64,000 nucleotides of DNA from Roseisolibacter agri. GTDB lineage: Bacteria; Gemmatimonadota; Gemmatimonadetes; Gemmatimonadales; Gemmatimonadaceae. The position numbers and the translations under genes were made by a program. Below the pieces are notes generated by a model, which did no database searches, was not told the origin of the DNA, and saw nothing but the letters and a program-made list of their open reading frames with translations. Position 1 is the first letter of the stretch. The number at the start of each line of letters is the position of its first letter. Below, piece by piece: positions 42,600 through 51,643 of the stretch. Location of the stretch: NCBI RefSeq assembly GCF_030159095.1, contig NZ_BRXS01000004.1, positions 553,673 to 617,672 on the forward strand, given 5' to 3'.

Positions 42600-45257
42600 G
42601 TGGGCGCCGAGGCGGCCGTCGCGCTTCCGGCCCCGGATCCGCTGCTCGCGCTCGCGCGCCGCACGGATCCGGCCGATCCTGGCGCGCAGAACAACCTCGG
42701 CGTCCTGCTGCACAGGCGCGGCCGGCCCGAGGCCGCGCTGCACGCGTTCTCACGCGCGCTCGCGCTCGACCCGGCGATGCGTCTCGCGCGTCGCAACCTC
42801 GCCGCGGCCGCGAACGACGCCGCCGGCGACCGCCGCGAGGCGGAGCTGCGCGCCCGCGTGCGGCAGGACGGCGCGGACCTCGACGCGCGCCGCGAGCTGG
42901 CGCGCCTGCTGTCCGCGCTGGGCCGGCACGACGCCGCGCGCGCGGAGCTCGACGCGCTGGTCGCGCTCGCGCCCGACGCACCCGGCGTGCACGTCGAGCG
43001 CGCGCGCGCCGAGCAGGCCGCGGGCGACGTCGACGCGGCGGCGGCCGCGCTGGAGCGCGCGCGCGCGCTCGCCCCGGCCAGCGCGACGATCCGCGCGCTG
43101 CTCGCCCACGTCACGTACCACGCGGGCGATCCCGCCGCCGCGCTCTCGCACGTCGAGGACGCGCTGCGGCTTGGCCCCGACGACGCCGACGCGCACCTGC
43201 TGCACGGTTTCCTGCTCGGCGAGCTGGGACGGCCCGACGAGGGACTCGCGGCACGCGCGCGCGCGGTCGCGCTGAACCCCGCGCTCGGCCGCGCCGACGC
43301 GAACCTCGCGCTCACGCCGGTCGGCGACGCGCGTCCGCATGCGGGCGCGGAGCCCGACCCGGACGCCGAGCCGCCCGAGGCGTTCCTCGCGCTCGGCACG
43401 GCGTTCCGCCACAAGGCCTACTACGACGAGGCGCTGCGCGAGTACCGGCGCGCGGCGTCGCTCGGCGCGCCGGAGGCGGCAGTCGCCCGCGCGGTCGGCG
43501 AGGTGCACCTGCTGCGCGGCGCGCCCGAGGCCGCGATCGTGCCGTGGACGCGCCTCACGGCCCTCGCGCCCGACGACGCGACCGCGTGGCTCGGGCGCGC
43601 CGGCGCGGCGCATCTCGCGGGGCGCGCGGAGGACGCGCGCGCCGCGTACGAGCGCGCGCTCTCGCTGGCGGGTGCGCGCGTCGATCTGGTCGCGTGGGCG
43701 CACAACGGGCTCGGCGCGCTGCGCTGGGCGGCGGGCGATCTCGCCGGCGCCGCGACCGCGTTCGAGACGGCGGCGCGCGCGCCGGGTGCGGTGGTGCCGC
43801 AGCTCAACCAGGCGGCGGCGCTGGCGGCGATCGGCGAGCTGTCGCGCGCGCTCGTCGTCGCGCGTGGCGCGGTGCGCGCCGCGCCCGATCGCGCACCCGC
43901 GTGGACCATGCTCGGCGGCCTGCTCGCCGACGCGAACCGTCCCGCGGACGCGCGCAGCGCCTTCGCGCGCGCGCTCGACCTCGACGAGCACGACGCGGGG
44001 GCCCGCTACGGGCTCGCGTTCGCCGCGGCGGCGCTGGGCGATCACGACGTCGCGCGCCGCGAGACGGAGCGCGTGCTCGCGACGACGCCGGTGGTGCCCG
44101 GGCGCCGCCTCTTCCTCGTGCTGGACCTGGGCGGTCCCACGGAGTTCGCGATCGACGCGCCGGAGGTCACCGCCGCGGGTGCCGCGGTCGCGGGCTTCGC
44201 GCTCGACGACGCGGCGGCCGACGCGCTGGTGGCCGAGCTGCTCGCGCCGCGCTTCGACCACGGCGACGTCGGCGCGCCCGCGGCCGAGGGCGCGCATCCG
44301 TACGCGCTCGCGGACGAGCACCTCGCGCACGGCGACGTCGAGCGCGCGGAGGCGGCGATCAGCCGCGCGATGGGCCGCGGCGGCGACCGGGCCGAGGGGC
44401 TCGCGCGACTGGGCGCGCTGTTCGCGCGGCGCGGCCTGCACGGCGAGGCGCTGGAGCGCTTCGGCGAGGCGCGCCAGCTCGCACCCGGGCTGCGCGCGGC
44501 GGTGCTGGGCGAGGTGCGCGCGCTGCGCGAGCTGGGGCGCATGCGCCATGCATGCGAGGCGAGCGCCGTCATGGCGGCCGCGTGGCCGCGCGACGACGAG
44601 GCGCTGGCACTGGCCGCGCTGGCGCACGCCGATGCGGGCGACGCCGCGAGCGCGCTCGCGCTGCTGGAGCGCGCGGCCGAGCGCGCGCATGGCCTCGCGG
44701 CCTGGCGCGACGTCGCCGCCACGTGGCGCGCGCTCGGCGACGCGGTCGCATGCGTGGCCGCGCAGGAGCGCGTGGTCGCGCTCTCGAACGGCGATCCGCG
44801 CGAGCGGCTGGCGCTCGCGCACGCGCAGCGCGCCGCCGGCGACGTCGATGCGGCCGAGTCGTCGCTGCGCGCGCTGCTGGCGGACGTGCCGGCGCTCGCG
44901 GACGCGTCGCTCGCGCTGGCGGCGATGCGCATCGAGCGCGGCGCGCCGCGCGACGCGGTGCCGCTGCTCGCCGCGGTCGCGGCGCGCGATCCGTGGCACG
45001 TGGACGCGCTGGCGCAGCTGGCCGCGGCGCTCGCCGACGTCGGCCGGCCGCGCGACGCCGCGGTCGCCGCCTCGCGCGCGCGGCGTCTGGACCCCGAGCA
45101 CGCGCTCGCGCTCTGCGTCGAGGGCGACTGCCGCTTCGCGGTCGGGCAGCGCGCACGAGCGGCCGCCTGCTGGCGCGGCGCGCTGGCGCTGGAGCCGGTG
45201 GGCATCGCGGCCACGCGCGCGCGCGCCGCGCTGCGCGCCGCGGGAGAGGCGCCATGA
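42600..45257 (+). CDS. Large TPR-repeat protein in the chemosensory cluster
   Basis: An 885-residue protein made almost only of tetratricopeptide-like helical pairs (examples: NNLGVLLHRRGRPEAALHAF, LLHGFLLGELGRPDEGLA, ALAALAHADAGDAASALALL). A non-TPR insert of about 60 residues (from RRLFLVLDLGGPTEFAI) breaks the array near residue 500; it ends with a fresh TPR set. No signal peptide or membrane segment, so it is cytoplasmic and probably a scaffold. GTG 42600 is 14 nt after cheC. Ala and Arg content is extreme. Partner proteins cannot be named from sequence. Confidence 0.8.
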   Translation: MGAEAAVALPAPDPLLALARRTDPADPGAQNNLGVLLHRRGRPEAALHAFSRALALDPAMRLARRNLAAAANDAAGDRREAELRARVRQDGADLDARRELARLLSALGRHDAARAELDALVALAPDAPGVHVERARAEQAAGDVDAAAAALERARALAPASATIRALLAHVTYHAGDPAAALSHVEDALRLGPDDADAHLLHGFLLGELGRPDEGLAARARAVALNPALGRADANLALTPVGDARPHAGAEPDPDAEPPEAFLALGTAFRHKAYYDEALREYRRAASLGAPEAAVARAVGEVHLLRGAPEAAIVPWTRLTALAPDDATAWLGRAGAAHLAGRAEDARAAYERALSLAGARVDLVAWAHNGLGALRWAAGDLAGAATAFETAARAPGAVVPQLNQAAALAAIGELSRALVVARGAVRAAPDRAPAWTMLGGLLADANRPADARSAFARALDLDEHDAGARYGLAFAAAALGDHDVARRETERVLATTPVVPGRRLFLVLDLGGPTEFAIDAPEVTAAGAAVAGFALDDAAADALVAELLAPRFDHGDVGAPAAEGAHPYALADEHLAHGDVERAEAAISRAMGRGGDRAEGLARLGALFARRGLHGEALERFGEARQLAPGLRAAVLGEVRALRELGRMRHACEASAVMAAAWPRDDEALALAALAHADAGDAASALALLERAAERAHGLAAWRDVAATWRALGDAVACVAAQERVVALSNGDPRERLALAHAQRAAGDVDAAESSLRALLADVPALADASLALAAMRIERGAPRDAVPLLAAVAARDPWHVDALAQLAAALADVGRPRDAAVAASRARRLDPEHALALCVEGDCRFAVGQRARAAACWRGALALEPVGIAATRARAALRAAGEAP

Positions 45258-45916
45258 GCGCGCCCGTGCTGGAAGGCTCGCTGCGCGAGCTCGCGCTCGC
45301 CGACGTGCTGCAGCTGCTGGAGCTCGGGCGCCGCACGGGCACGCTGCGCGTCGTGGACGAGCCGCGCGGCCTGGTGGGCGAGGTCGACCTCGCGGACGGC
45401 GCGATCGGCGGCGCGCGGCTGGGACCGCGCGGTGCGCTGCGCGACGCGGTGCGCGACGCCGACGTGCAGGCCGTGGTGTGCGCGCTGCTCGACGCGCGCA
45501 TCGGGCGCTTCGGCTTCCTGCCCACGGCGGAGCCGGCGCCCAGCATGACCGCGCGCCGCCTGCGCATCGAGGGCGTGCTGGTGGAGGCCGCGCGCCGCGC
45601 CGACGAGTGGGCGCGCCTCGCCGACGACGTGCCGCACGCCGGCGCGGTGCCCGTGCTGAGCGCGGGCGAGGACGCGTCGCCGGTGTCGCTCGACGCGCGC
45701 CGATGGGCGCTGCTCGCGGAGATCGATGGCAGCAGGGATGTCGTGGGGCTCGCAGCCTCGCTCGGACGCGATCCGCTCGACCTGGCCGCCGAGCTGGCCG
45801 AGCTGGTGCGCCTCGGCGTCGTCGCCTGTCGCGACGCCGCCACGTCGCCCGCGAGCGACAGCACGTCCGCCGCGTCCGACGTTCCGTCGGCGCCCGTTCG
45901 ATCGTCCAGCTGGTGA
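45254..45916 (+). CDS. DUF4388 (PATAN-type) protein with winged-helix-like tail
   Basis: A 220-residue protein that begins with a DUF4388/PATAN domain, LEGSLRELALADVLQLLELG, RRTGTLRVVDE and VDLADGAIGGARLG. A second part (WALLAEIDGSRDVVGLAASL to LVRLGVVAC) looks like a small winged helix. PATAN domains in other bacteria bind response regulators or type IV pilus motors. A disordered Ser/Asp tail closes the protein. The ATG overlaps the TPR gene. It shares its domain plan with the protein at 47109. Confidence 0.75.
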   Translation: MSAPVLEGSLRELALADVLQLLELGRRTGTLRVVDEPRGLVGEVDLADGAIGGARLGPRGALRDAVRDADVQAVVCALLDARIGRFGFLPTAEPAPSMTARRLRIEGVLVEAARRADEWARLADDVPHAGAVPVLSAGEDASPVSLDARRWALLAEIDGSRDVVGLAASLGRDPLDLAAELAELVRLGVVACRDAATSPASDSTSAASDVPSAPVRSSSW

Positions 45917-45937
45917 CGCCACGCTCCCGGGGATTCC

Positions 45938-46543
45938 GTGCCGCTCGTCAACTACGTCACCCGCGAGATCACCTGCAAGATCGTCTACTACGGGCCGGGC
46001 CGGTCCGGGAAGACGAGCAACTTGCGCCACGTGCACGACCGGCTACCGCCGGGCCGCGCGGGGCAGATGGTCTCGCTCGCGACCGAGGGTGACCGCACCC
46101 TCTTCTTCGACTTCCTGCCCGTCGACCTGGGCGTGGTGGCGAACTTCGCCACGCGCTTCCAGCTCTACACGGTGCCGGGGCAGTCGTACTACGCCGCCAC
46201 CCGCCGCCTCGTGCTGCAGGGGGCCGACGGCGTCGTCTTCGTCGCCGACAGCCGCCGCCGGCAGCGCGACGAGAACCTCGCGAGCTTCCAGGACCTGCAC
46301 GAGCAGCTGGCGTCGCACGGCGTCGATCCGCGCACCATGCCGATGGTCCTGCAGTACAACAAGCAGGACCTGCCGCGCGAGCTGCTGATGGCGCCCGCCG
46401 AGCTGTCGGAGCTGCTGAACTTCCGCGGCGCGCCGGAGTTCGCCGCCGACGCGCTGGGCGGCGTGAACGTCTTCGAGACGATGCGCGCGGCGTGCGCGCT
46501 CGTGCTCAAGCGCATCGCCAGCGGCGCGGCCGCCGCGGCCTGA
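45938..46543 (+). CDS. mglA: MglA-like Ras-family GTPase
   Basis: A 201-residue small GTPase. P-loop GPGRSGKTSNLRHVHD, switch region ATEGDRTLFFDFLPVDLG, the Walker B/G3 block LYTVPGQSYYAATRRLVL (a T-V-P-G-Q in place of D-x-x-G, as usual in MglA) and base recognition QYNKQDLP (N-K-x-D). MglA sets polarity in gliding and type IV pilus-based motility; its usual GAP partner MglB is not in the window. GTG 45938 is 21 nt after the PATAN gene. Confidence 0.9.
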   Translation: MPLVNYVTREITCKIVYYGPGRSGKTSNLRHVHDRLPPGRAGQMVSLATEGDRTLFFDFLPVDLGVVANFATRFQLYTVPGQSYYAATRRLVLQGADGVVFVADSRRRQRDENLASFQDLHEQLASHGVDPRTMPMVLQYNKQDLPRELLMAPAELSELLNFRGAPEFAADALGGVNVFETMRAACALVLKRIASGAAAAA

Positions 46544-46548
46544 GCCCG

Positions 46549-47106
46549 ATGCGCGCGGTGCCCGACGAGACGTCCACCGAGGCGACCGATGCGTCCGACG
46601 CGCCGGCGGCGCCTGCACCGGCACCGCGTCCGCCAGAGCGAGCACCCATGCCGCCCGCGGCGCCGGCCGCCGCCGCGCTCTCGCCGGCGTTCGTCGATCC
46701 CTTCGACGATCTCGTCGCGGACGTCGCGAGCGCCATCGAGTCGAGCGTGCCGTCGTGGCGCGTGCGCATCGGCGAGGCGGCCGCGCGCTGGCAGGGCGAG
46801 GGCATCGCGACGGGCGTGCTGGAGCGCGCGCTGCGCCTGACGCAGGCGCCCGACGTCGACGGGCTGCTCGGCGCGTTCACCCAGGCGGTGGCCCGGCTGC
46901 GCGCGCTGGAGCGCGAGGCGATCGCGCTCGATCCGAGCGTCGCGGGACGCGACGTCTTCCACGATCCCGCGCGCACCGCGGAGGCGGTGGCTCTCGTCGA
47001 GCGGCTGCGCAGGCCGCGGCCCGCGCGCGCGCCGCTGCACGTCGATCCCGAGGTGTGGGTGGCCGAGTGGCCCGACGTGATCGCGCTGCTGGTCGAGGAG
47101 GCGTAG
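46549..47106 (+). CDS. Unknown helical protein next to mglA
   Basis: A 185-residue protein of unknown family. The first 45 residues are Pro/Ala-rich and disordered; then comes a helical region with regular hydrophobic spacing (PFDDLVADVASAIESS, WRVRIGEAAARWQGEG, LLGAFTQAVARLRALEREA) and a C-terminal VWVAEWPDVIALLVEEA. Two Trp in each half may pack helices. There is no MglB (Roadblock) signature. It lies 5 nt after the GTPase and 2 nt before the next gene, so it is co-translated and may be an effector or regulator of the GTPase. Function not assigned. Confidence 0.65.
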   Translation: MRAVPDETSTEATDASDAPAAPAPAPRPPERAPMPPAAPAAAALSPAFVDPFDDLVADVASAIESSVPSWRVRIGEAAARWQGEGIATGVLERALRLTQAPDVDGLLGAFTQAVARLRALEREAIALDPSVAGRDVFHDPARTAEAVALVERLRRPRPARAPLHVDPEVWVAEWPDVIALLVEEA

Positions 47107-47108
47107 CC

Positions 47109-48728
47109 GTGGCGATCCGTGGCTCGCTCGCCGAGGCGGGGCTCTCCGACGTGCTGCAGCTGCTCGCGCTCGGTCAGAAGACCGGGTGCCTGAGCGTCGC
47201 GCGCACCGGCGACTTCGGCTCGCTCTACTTCGATCGCGGGCGCATCGTGCACGCGGCGCTCGTCAACCGGCGGGACCGACTGGGAAAGGCGCTCGTGCGC
47301 AGCGGCCTGGTGGACGAGGCGGACGTGCGCGCCGCGCTGGCCGAGCAGGCGGGCGAGCCGGGCACGCGGCTCGGCGAGGTGCTGCTGCGCCGCGGCGCGA
47401 TCGACCGCGCGTCGCTCGACCGCCACGTGCGCATCCAGATCGAGGACGCGGTCTACACGCTGCTCGCGTGGACCGACGGGACGTTCTCGTTCGAGGCCGA
47501 CGTCCACCCCGATCCGCGCGACCGCGTCATCTCGCTCGATCCCGGCGCGCTCCTGCTGGAAGGCGCGCGGCGCGCCGACGAGCTGACGCTCATCACGACC
47601 GAGGTCCCGGGCAGCGACGCGGTGTTCGCGGGCATCGCCGCGCCGGTCGACCCGGCGGAGCTGACGCACGACCAGCAGCGCGTGCTGCCGCTGCTCGACG
47701 GCCGACGCGACATCGCGCAGCTGGCCGACGACGCGGGCCTGGGCGAGTTCGAGGTGTCCCGCGCGCTCTTCGACCTGATGAAGCGCGGCCTCGCGCGCCG
47801 CATCGGGCGCAGCGCGGGCTCCGACGGCCGCAACGCGACCGCGCGGCTGGACGAGCACCGCAACCTCGGCCTCGCGTTCGCGCGCGCGGGCATGCTCGAC
47901 ATCGCGGCGCGCGAGTTCCGTCGCGTGCTGGAGCTGCGCCCGTCGGACGTCAGCGCGCGCCTGCAGCTCGGCCTCCTCGCGCTGCGCGAGCGGCGCTGGG
48001 CCGACGCCGCCGCGGTGCTCGGCGAGGCGACGGCGCTGCCGTCCGCGTCGGCGGCGGTGTTCCACGCGCTCGGCCTCGCGCGGCACCGGCTGGGCGCGCA
48101 CGACGAGGCGCACGAGGCGTTCGAGGAGGCGGCGCGTCGCGGGCTGGCGCCCGATCCGCGACTGGCGGTCGCACGCGCGTCGCTGGCCGCGGCGCGCGGC
48201 GATCACGTCGGGGCGCGCGAGTGGCTGCAGGCCGCGCGCGGCGCCGACGGCGCGCCGCCGGCCCTCGCCGAGTGGCACCACCTCGCGGCGGGCGCGGCGC
48301 TGGCGGCCGGCGACCACGCGGCGGCGGAGGCCGCACTGCGCGCGGGGCTCGCCGCGCATCCGGACGCCGCGCCGCTGCACGCCTGCCTGACCGCGCTGCT
48401 CGCCGCCTTGGGGCGCCACGACGATGCGCAGGCGCACGCGCGCCGCGCCGGCGAGACCGATCCCGAGCTGCCGCAGGGCCAGAAGGCGCTCGGCGACGCG
48501 GCGTATCGCGCGGGCCGGCTGGACGAGGCCGCGGACCGCTACCAGCGCGCCGTGCGGCTGGCACCGTCGCTCGGCGCGGAGACGTGGGTGCGGCTCGGTA
48601 CGCTGGCGCTCAGACGCGGCGACCGGCCCGCGGCGGTGAATGCATGGGAGCGAGCGCTTAGCTTGCAACCCGAGCATCCGATCGCGCGCGGCAACCTCGA
48701 GTCGCTGCTGCGGGCGGGGGCTCCGTGA
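47109..48728 (+). CDS. DUF4388 (PATAN-type) protein with TPR domain
   Basis: A 539-residue protein. Residues 1-45 are a DUF4388/PATAN domain (RGSLAEAGLSDVLQLLALG, QKTGCLSVART, GRIVHAALVN), followed by a segment with RLGKALVRSGLVDEADVRAA similar to the N-domain of secretion/pilus ATPases (GspE/MshE-like N-terminal fold), a winged-helix-like stretch (LLDGRRDIAQLADDAG), and six or so TPRs to the end. The MshE-like part is interesting because such modules bind cyclic di-GMP or pilus partners; I am not sure of it here. GTG 47109 is 2 nt after the previous stop. A TAGCTT at 48659-48664 near the 3' end could be an internal promoter for cheR. Confidence 0.75.
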   Translation: MAIRGSLAEAGLSDVLQLLALGQKTGCLSVARTGDFGSLYFDRGRIVHAALVNRRDRLGKALVRSGLVDEADVRAALAEQAGEPGTRLGEVLLRRGAIDRASLDRHVRIQIEDAVYTLLAWTDGTFSFEADVHPDPRDRVISLDPGALLLEGARRADELTLITTEVPGSDAVFAGIAAPVDPAELTHDQQRVLPLLDGRRDIAQLADDAGLGEFEVSRALFDLMKRGLARRIGRSAGSDGRNATARLDEHRNLGLAFARAGMLDIAAREFRRVLELRPSDVSARLQLGLLALRERRWADAAAVLGEATALPSASAAVFHALGLARHRLGAHDEAHEAFEEAARRGLAPDPRLAVARASLAAARGDHVGAREWLQAARGADGAPPALAEWHHLAAGAALAAGDHAAAEAALRAGLAAHPDAAPLHACLTALLAALGRHDDAQAHARRAGETDPELPQGQKALGDAAYRAGRLDEAADRYQRAVRLAPSLGAETWVRLGTLALRRGDRPAAVNAWERALSLQPEHPIARGNLESLLRAGAP

Positions 48729-49585
48729 GCGCCAACGTCCTCGCCGAACCCCGCGTGCTCGAACCGGTCACCGTCGACGATCCTGCCGGCTTCGCCGCGC
48801 TGTGCGACAAGATCGTCGCCGAGCGTGGCTTCCGCTGCCGCAGCTACAAGGAGCGCTGCCTGCTGCGCCGGATCGGCGTGCGGCTGCGCGCGACGGGCGT
48901 GCACACGTTCGACGCGTACATGCGCGTGCTCGACACCGACCCGCGCGAGTGGGACCGGCTGCTCGACGCGCTGACCATCAACGTCACGAAGTTCTTCCGC
49001 AACTGGGAGGTCTGGGAGTCGCTCGCCGAGCGCGTGATCCCGGCCCTGTGGGCGCGGCCGGACGCGACGCTGAACGTGTGGAGCGCGGGCGCGTCGTCGG
49101 GCGAGGAGGCGTACTCGCTGGCGGCGCTGTTCCACCGCCACGCCGAGCGGCTGGGAGAGCTGGACCGGATCTCGCGCGTGCGCGTGCTGGGCACCGACAT
49201 CGACCGCGACTCGCTCGCGGCGGCGGAGCGCGGCGTCTACGGCGAGAGCGCGTTCGCCGACACGCCGGCCGAGCTGCGCGCGCGCTACTTCTCGGCCGGA
49301 CCCGCGGCGTCGGTCGCGCCCGAGCTGCGCGCGATGGTGACGTTCGAGCGCCGCGACCTGCTGCGCGAGATGCCGCCCGAGGGGCCGTGGCACCTGATCG
49401 CCTGCCGCAACGTCGTCATCTACTTCGACCGCGAGTCGCAGGAGGATCTCTTCCTGCGCTTCCACGACGCGCTCGTGCCGGGCGGCGTGCTCTTCCTCGG
49501 CAAGGTCGAGACGCTGCTCGGCCCCGTGCGCTCGCTCGTCGGGCCCGTCGTGCAGCGCGACCGCATCTTCCGGCGCCCCGGATGA
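48725..49585 (+). CDS. cheR: CheR chemoreceptor methyltransferase
   Basis: A 286-residue S-adenosylmethionine enzyme that methylates glutamates on chemoreceptors. N-terminal helical domain: FRCRSYKERCLLRRIGVRL; the catalytic domain has TINVTKFFRNWEVWESL, the SAM site LNVWSAGASSGEEAYSLA, GTDIDRDSLAAAERGVYG and IACRNVVIYFDRESQ. GTG 48725 overlaps the previous stop (GTGA). Its presence implies chemoreceptors with methylation sites elsewhere in the genome. Confidence 0.94.
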   Translation: MSANVLAEPRVLEPVTVDDPAGFAALCDKIVAERGFRCRSYKERCLLRRIGVRLRATGVHTFDAYMRVLDTDPREWDRLLDALTINVTKFFRNWEVWESLAERVIPALWARPDATLNVWSAGASSGEEAYSLAALFHRHAERLGELDRISRVRVLGTDIDRDSLAAAERGVYGESAFADTPAELRARYFSAGPAASVAPELRAMVTFERRDLLREMPPEGPWHLIACRNVVIYFDRESQEDLFLRFHDALVPGGVLFLGKVETLLGPVRSLVGPVVQRDRIFRRPG

Positions 49586-50664
49586 GCGCCCTCCGCTCGC
49601 CGAAGGCGGCGCCCGCGCCGCGCACGGTGCTCGTCGTGGACGACAGCGCGTTCATGCGTCGCGTGGTCGCCGAGATGGTGGGCGAGTGCGAGGGCTTCCG
49701 CGTCGTGGGCACCGCGCGCGACGGCGAGGAGGCGCTGCGCCTCGTGCACGCGCTGCGCCCCGACGTCGTCACGCTCGACGTCGCGATGCCCGGCCTCGAC
49801 GGCCTGCAGGTGCTCGGCTACGTGATGAGCGAGACGCCGCGGCCCGTGGTCGTGCTGAGCGGCCTGGGCGAGGACGGGCTCGCGCTGCGCGCGCTGGAGC
49901 TGGGTGCGGTGGACTTCGTGCCGAAGCCGTCGGGCCCCATCAGCCTCGACGTCGTCGCGGTGCGCGACCGCCTGCACGACGCGCTGCGCGCGGCGGCGGT
50001 CGCGGACGTGTCGCGCCTGGACGTCGTCGCGCGCGCGGCGCAGGAGCGCGCGCCGTCGCCGGCACCCGCGGCGGCGGCACCGGCGGAGCGCGCGGTCGTC
50101 GTCGCCGCGTCCACGGGCGGTCCGAACGCGCTCACGCAGCTGCTGCCGCGCCTGCCGCGCACCCTGGGCGCCGCGGTGCTGGTCGCGCAGCACATGCCCG
50201 CGGGCTTCACCGAGTCGCTGGCGCGACGCCTGGCCGCGCGCTCCGCGCTGCCCGTGCTGGAGGCCGAGCACGATGCGCCGGTGCTCGCGGAGCACGTGTA
50301 CGTGGCGCCGGGCGGTCGCCACCTGCGCGTGCTGCGCGACGCAGCCGGTGTCGTGCGCCTGTCGCTCGACGACGGACCGGCGGTGTGGGGCGTGCGGCCG
50401 TCCGCCGACCTGTTGTTCGCGTCCGCGGCGTCGACGTTCGGCGGCGCGACGCTGGGCGTGGTGCTCACCGGCATGGGGCGCGACGGCGCCGACGGGCTGC
50501 TGGCCGTGCGTCGCGCCGGTGGGCGCGCCATCGTGCAGGCGCGCGAGACGGCCGTGGTGCCGGGCATGCCAGATTCGGCGCTCGCGCGCGCGGGCGCCGA
50601 CGTCGTCGCGCCGCTGGACGCGCTGGCCGCGGCCGTCGTCGCGCAGCTGGGCGAGCTGGCATGA
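49582..50664 (+). CDS. cheB: CheB receptor methylesterase
   Basis: A 360-residue two-domain protein. Receiver domain: Asp20-Asp21 (VLVVDDSAFMRR), phospho-acceptor Asp66 (VTLDVAMPG), Lys in FVPKPSG. Linker Pro/Ala-rich. Methylesterase domain: Ser in VVAASTGGPNAL, His in VAQHMPAGFTESLARR, Asp in LTGMGRDGADG. It removes methyl or amide groups from receptors after phosphorylation by CheA. The ATG overlaps the cheR stop (ATGA). Confidence 0.95.
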   Translation: MSALRSPKAAPAPRTVLVVDDSAFMRRVVAEMVGECEGFRVVGTARDGEEALRLVHALRPDVVTLDVAMPGLDGLQVLGYVMSETPRPVVVLSGLGEDGLALRALELGAVDFVPKPSGPISLDVVAVRDRLHDALRAAAVADVSRLDVVARAAQERAPSPAPAAAAPAERAVVVAASTGGPNALTQLLPRLPRTLGAAVLVAQHMPAGFTESLARRLAARSALPVLEAEHDAPVLAEHVYVAPGGRHLRVLRDAAGVVRLSLDDGPAVWGVRPSADLLFASAASTFGGATLGVVLTGMGRDGADGLLAVRRAGGRAIVQARETAVVPGMPDSALARAGADVVAPLDALAAAVVAQLGELA

Positions 50665-51623
50665 GCGAGTCGCAGCCGACCATCGACCTCGGGGAGGAGC
50701 TGGCGGCGCTGCAGGCCGAGCACGACGCGCTGCTCGCCGCGCTGCACGCGAGCACCGCGCGCGGTCACGTGCCCGACGAGGAGCGCGCGCGCCTCAAGCA
50801 GGAGATCGCGACGCTCTTCCGCACCATCGACCGGCGGCTGACCGCGCTCGCGCAGCTGAAGGAGGACGTGAAGGGGCTCGTCGCGGCATGGAAGCAGCTG
50901 CCCGAGGCCTCGGAGCCGCCGGCGCCGGCGTTCCTGGACGACTCGTCGCACGTCGACGACGCGCCCGTCTCCGCGATGCGCGCGCGCGCGCCGATCGCCG
51001 ATCACGCGAGCGTGCGCGTCGACCACCTGGGCGCGTCGACCTTCGTCGCGAAGGGGTGGAGCGCGATCTCGATGGGCGAGCACGCGCGCGCCGAGGAGAC
51101 GCTGACGCGCGCGCTGGAGCTCGCGCCGGACGATCCGGAGGGCGTCGCGCTGCTCGCGTGGGCCGTGATGGGGCAGGGGCGGCTGGACGAGGCGCGCGCG
51201 CTGTGCGACCGCGTGCTCGCGCGCTCCCCCGGCTTCCCACTGGCGCGCGTGAACCTCGGCTACATCGCGCTGCGGCGCGGGCAGTACGGCGAGGCGATGG
51301 AGCACCTGGCGACCGCCGTGCGCGAGGACGCCGACCGGAAGGCCGCGCTGTACGCGACCTTCTACCTGGGTCTGGTGTACCTGCGCCGTGAGATGTACGA
51401 CGACGCCGTCGGGCTCTTCCGGCGCGCGCTGGAGCTCGGCCCCAACCTGCTCGAAGCGTACTACGAGATGGGGCGCGCGCACTGGCTCGCGGGCGACCGC
51501 GACGCGGCGCGCGCGGCGTGGCGCACGGGCGCGGCCTCGGGCAAGTTCAATCCATGGGGGGCGCGCTGCGCGGACGTGCTGGAGCAGGTGGAGCAGGGCG
51601 GGGAGCCGCCGCCGCTGGACTGA
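50661..51623 (+). CDS. Coiled-coil and TPR protein at the end of the chemosensory block
   Basis: A 320-residue cytoplasmic protein. Residues 10-80 form coiled coil (LGEELAALQAEHDALLAAL to LTALAQLKEDVKGLVAAW), then a Pro/Asp linker and, from residue 130, five TPR-like pairs (ERAEETLTRALELAPDDPEG in type, LARVNLGYIALRRGQYGEAM, AVGLFRRALELGPNLLEAYY region). It may hold signalling proteins together like the other TPR members. The ATG overlaps the cheB stop. Family unknown. Confidence 0.75.
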   Translation: MSESQPTIDLGEELAALQAEHDALLAALHASTARGHVPDEERARLKQEIATLFRTIDRRLTALAQLKEDVKGLVAAWKQLPEASEPPAPAFLDDSSHVDDAPVSAMRARAPIADHASVRVDHLGASTFVAKGWSAISMGEHARAEETLTRALELAPDDPEGVALLAWAVMGQGRLDEARALCDRVLARSPGFPLARVNLGYIALRRGQYGEAMEHLATAVREDADRKAALYATFYLGLVYLRREMYDDAVGLFRRALELGPNLLEAYYEMGRAHWLAGDRDAARAAWRTGAASGKFNPWGARCADVLEQVEQGGEPPPLD

Positions 51624-51643
51624 TCGCCCGCTCGTTCGCGGCG

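Noticed and set aside
48659-48664. TAGCTT inside the PATAN-TPR gene as a firm cheR promoter
   Set aside because: The -35 is poor and the distance to cheR is 60 nt, so it is mentioned only as a possibility.
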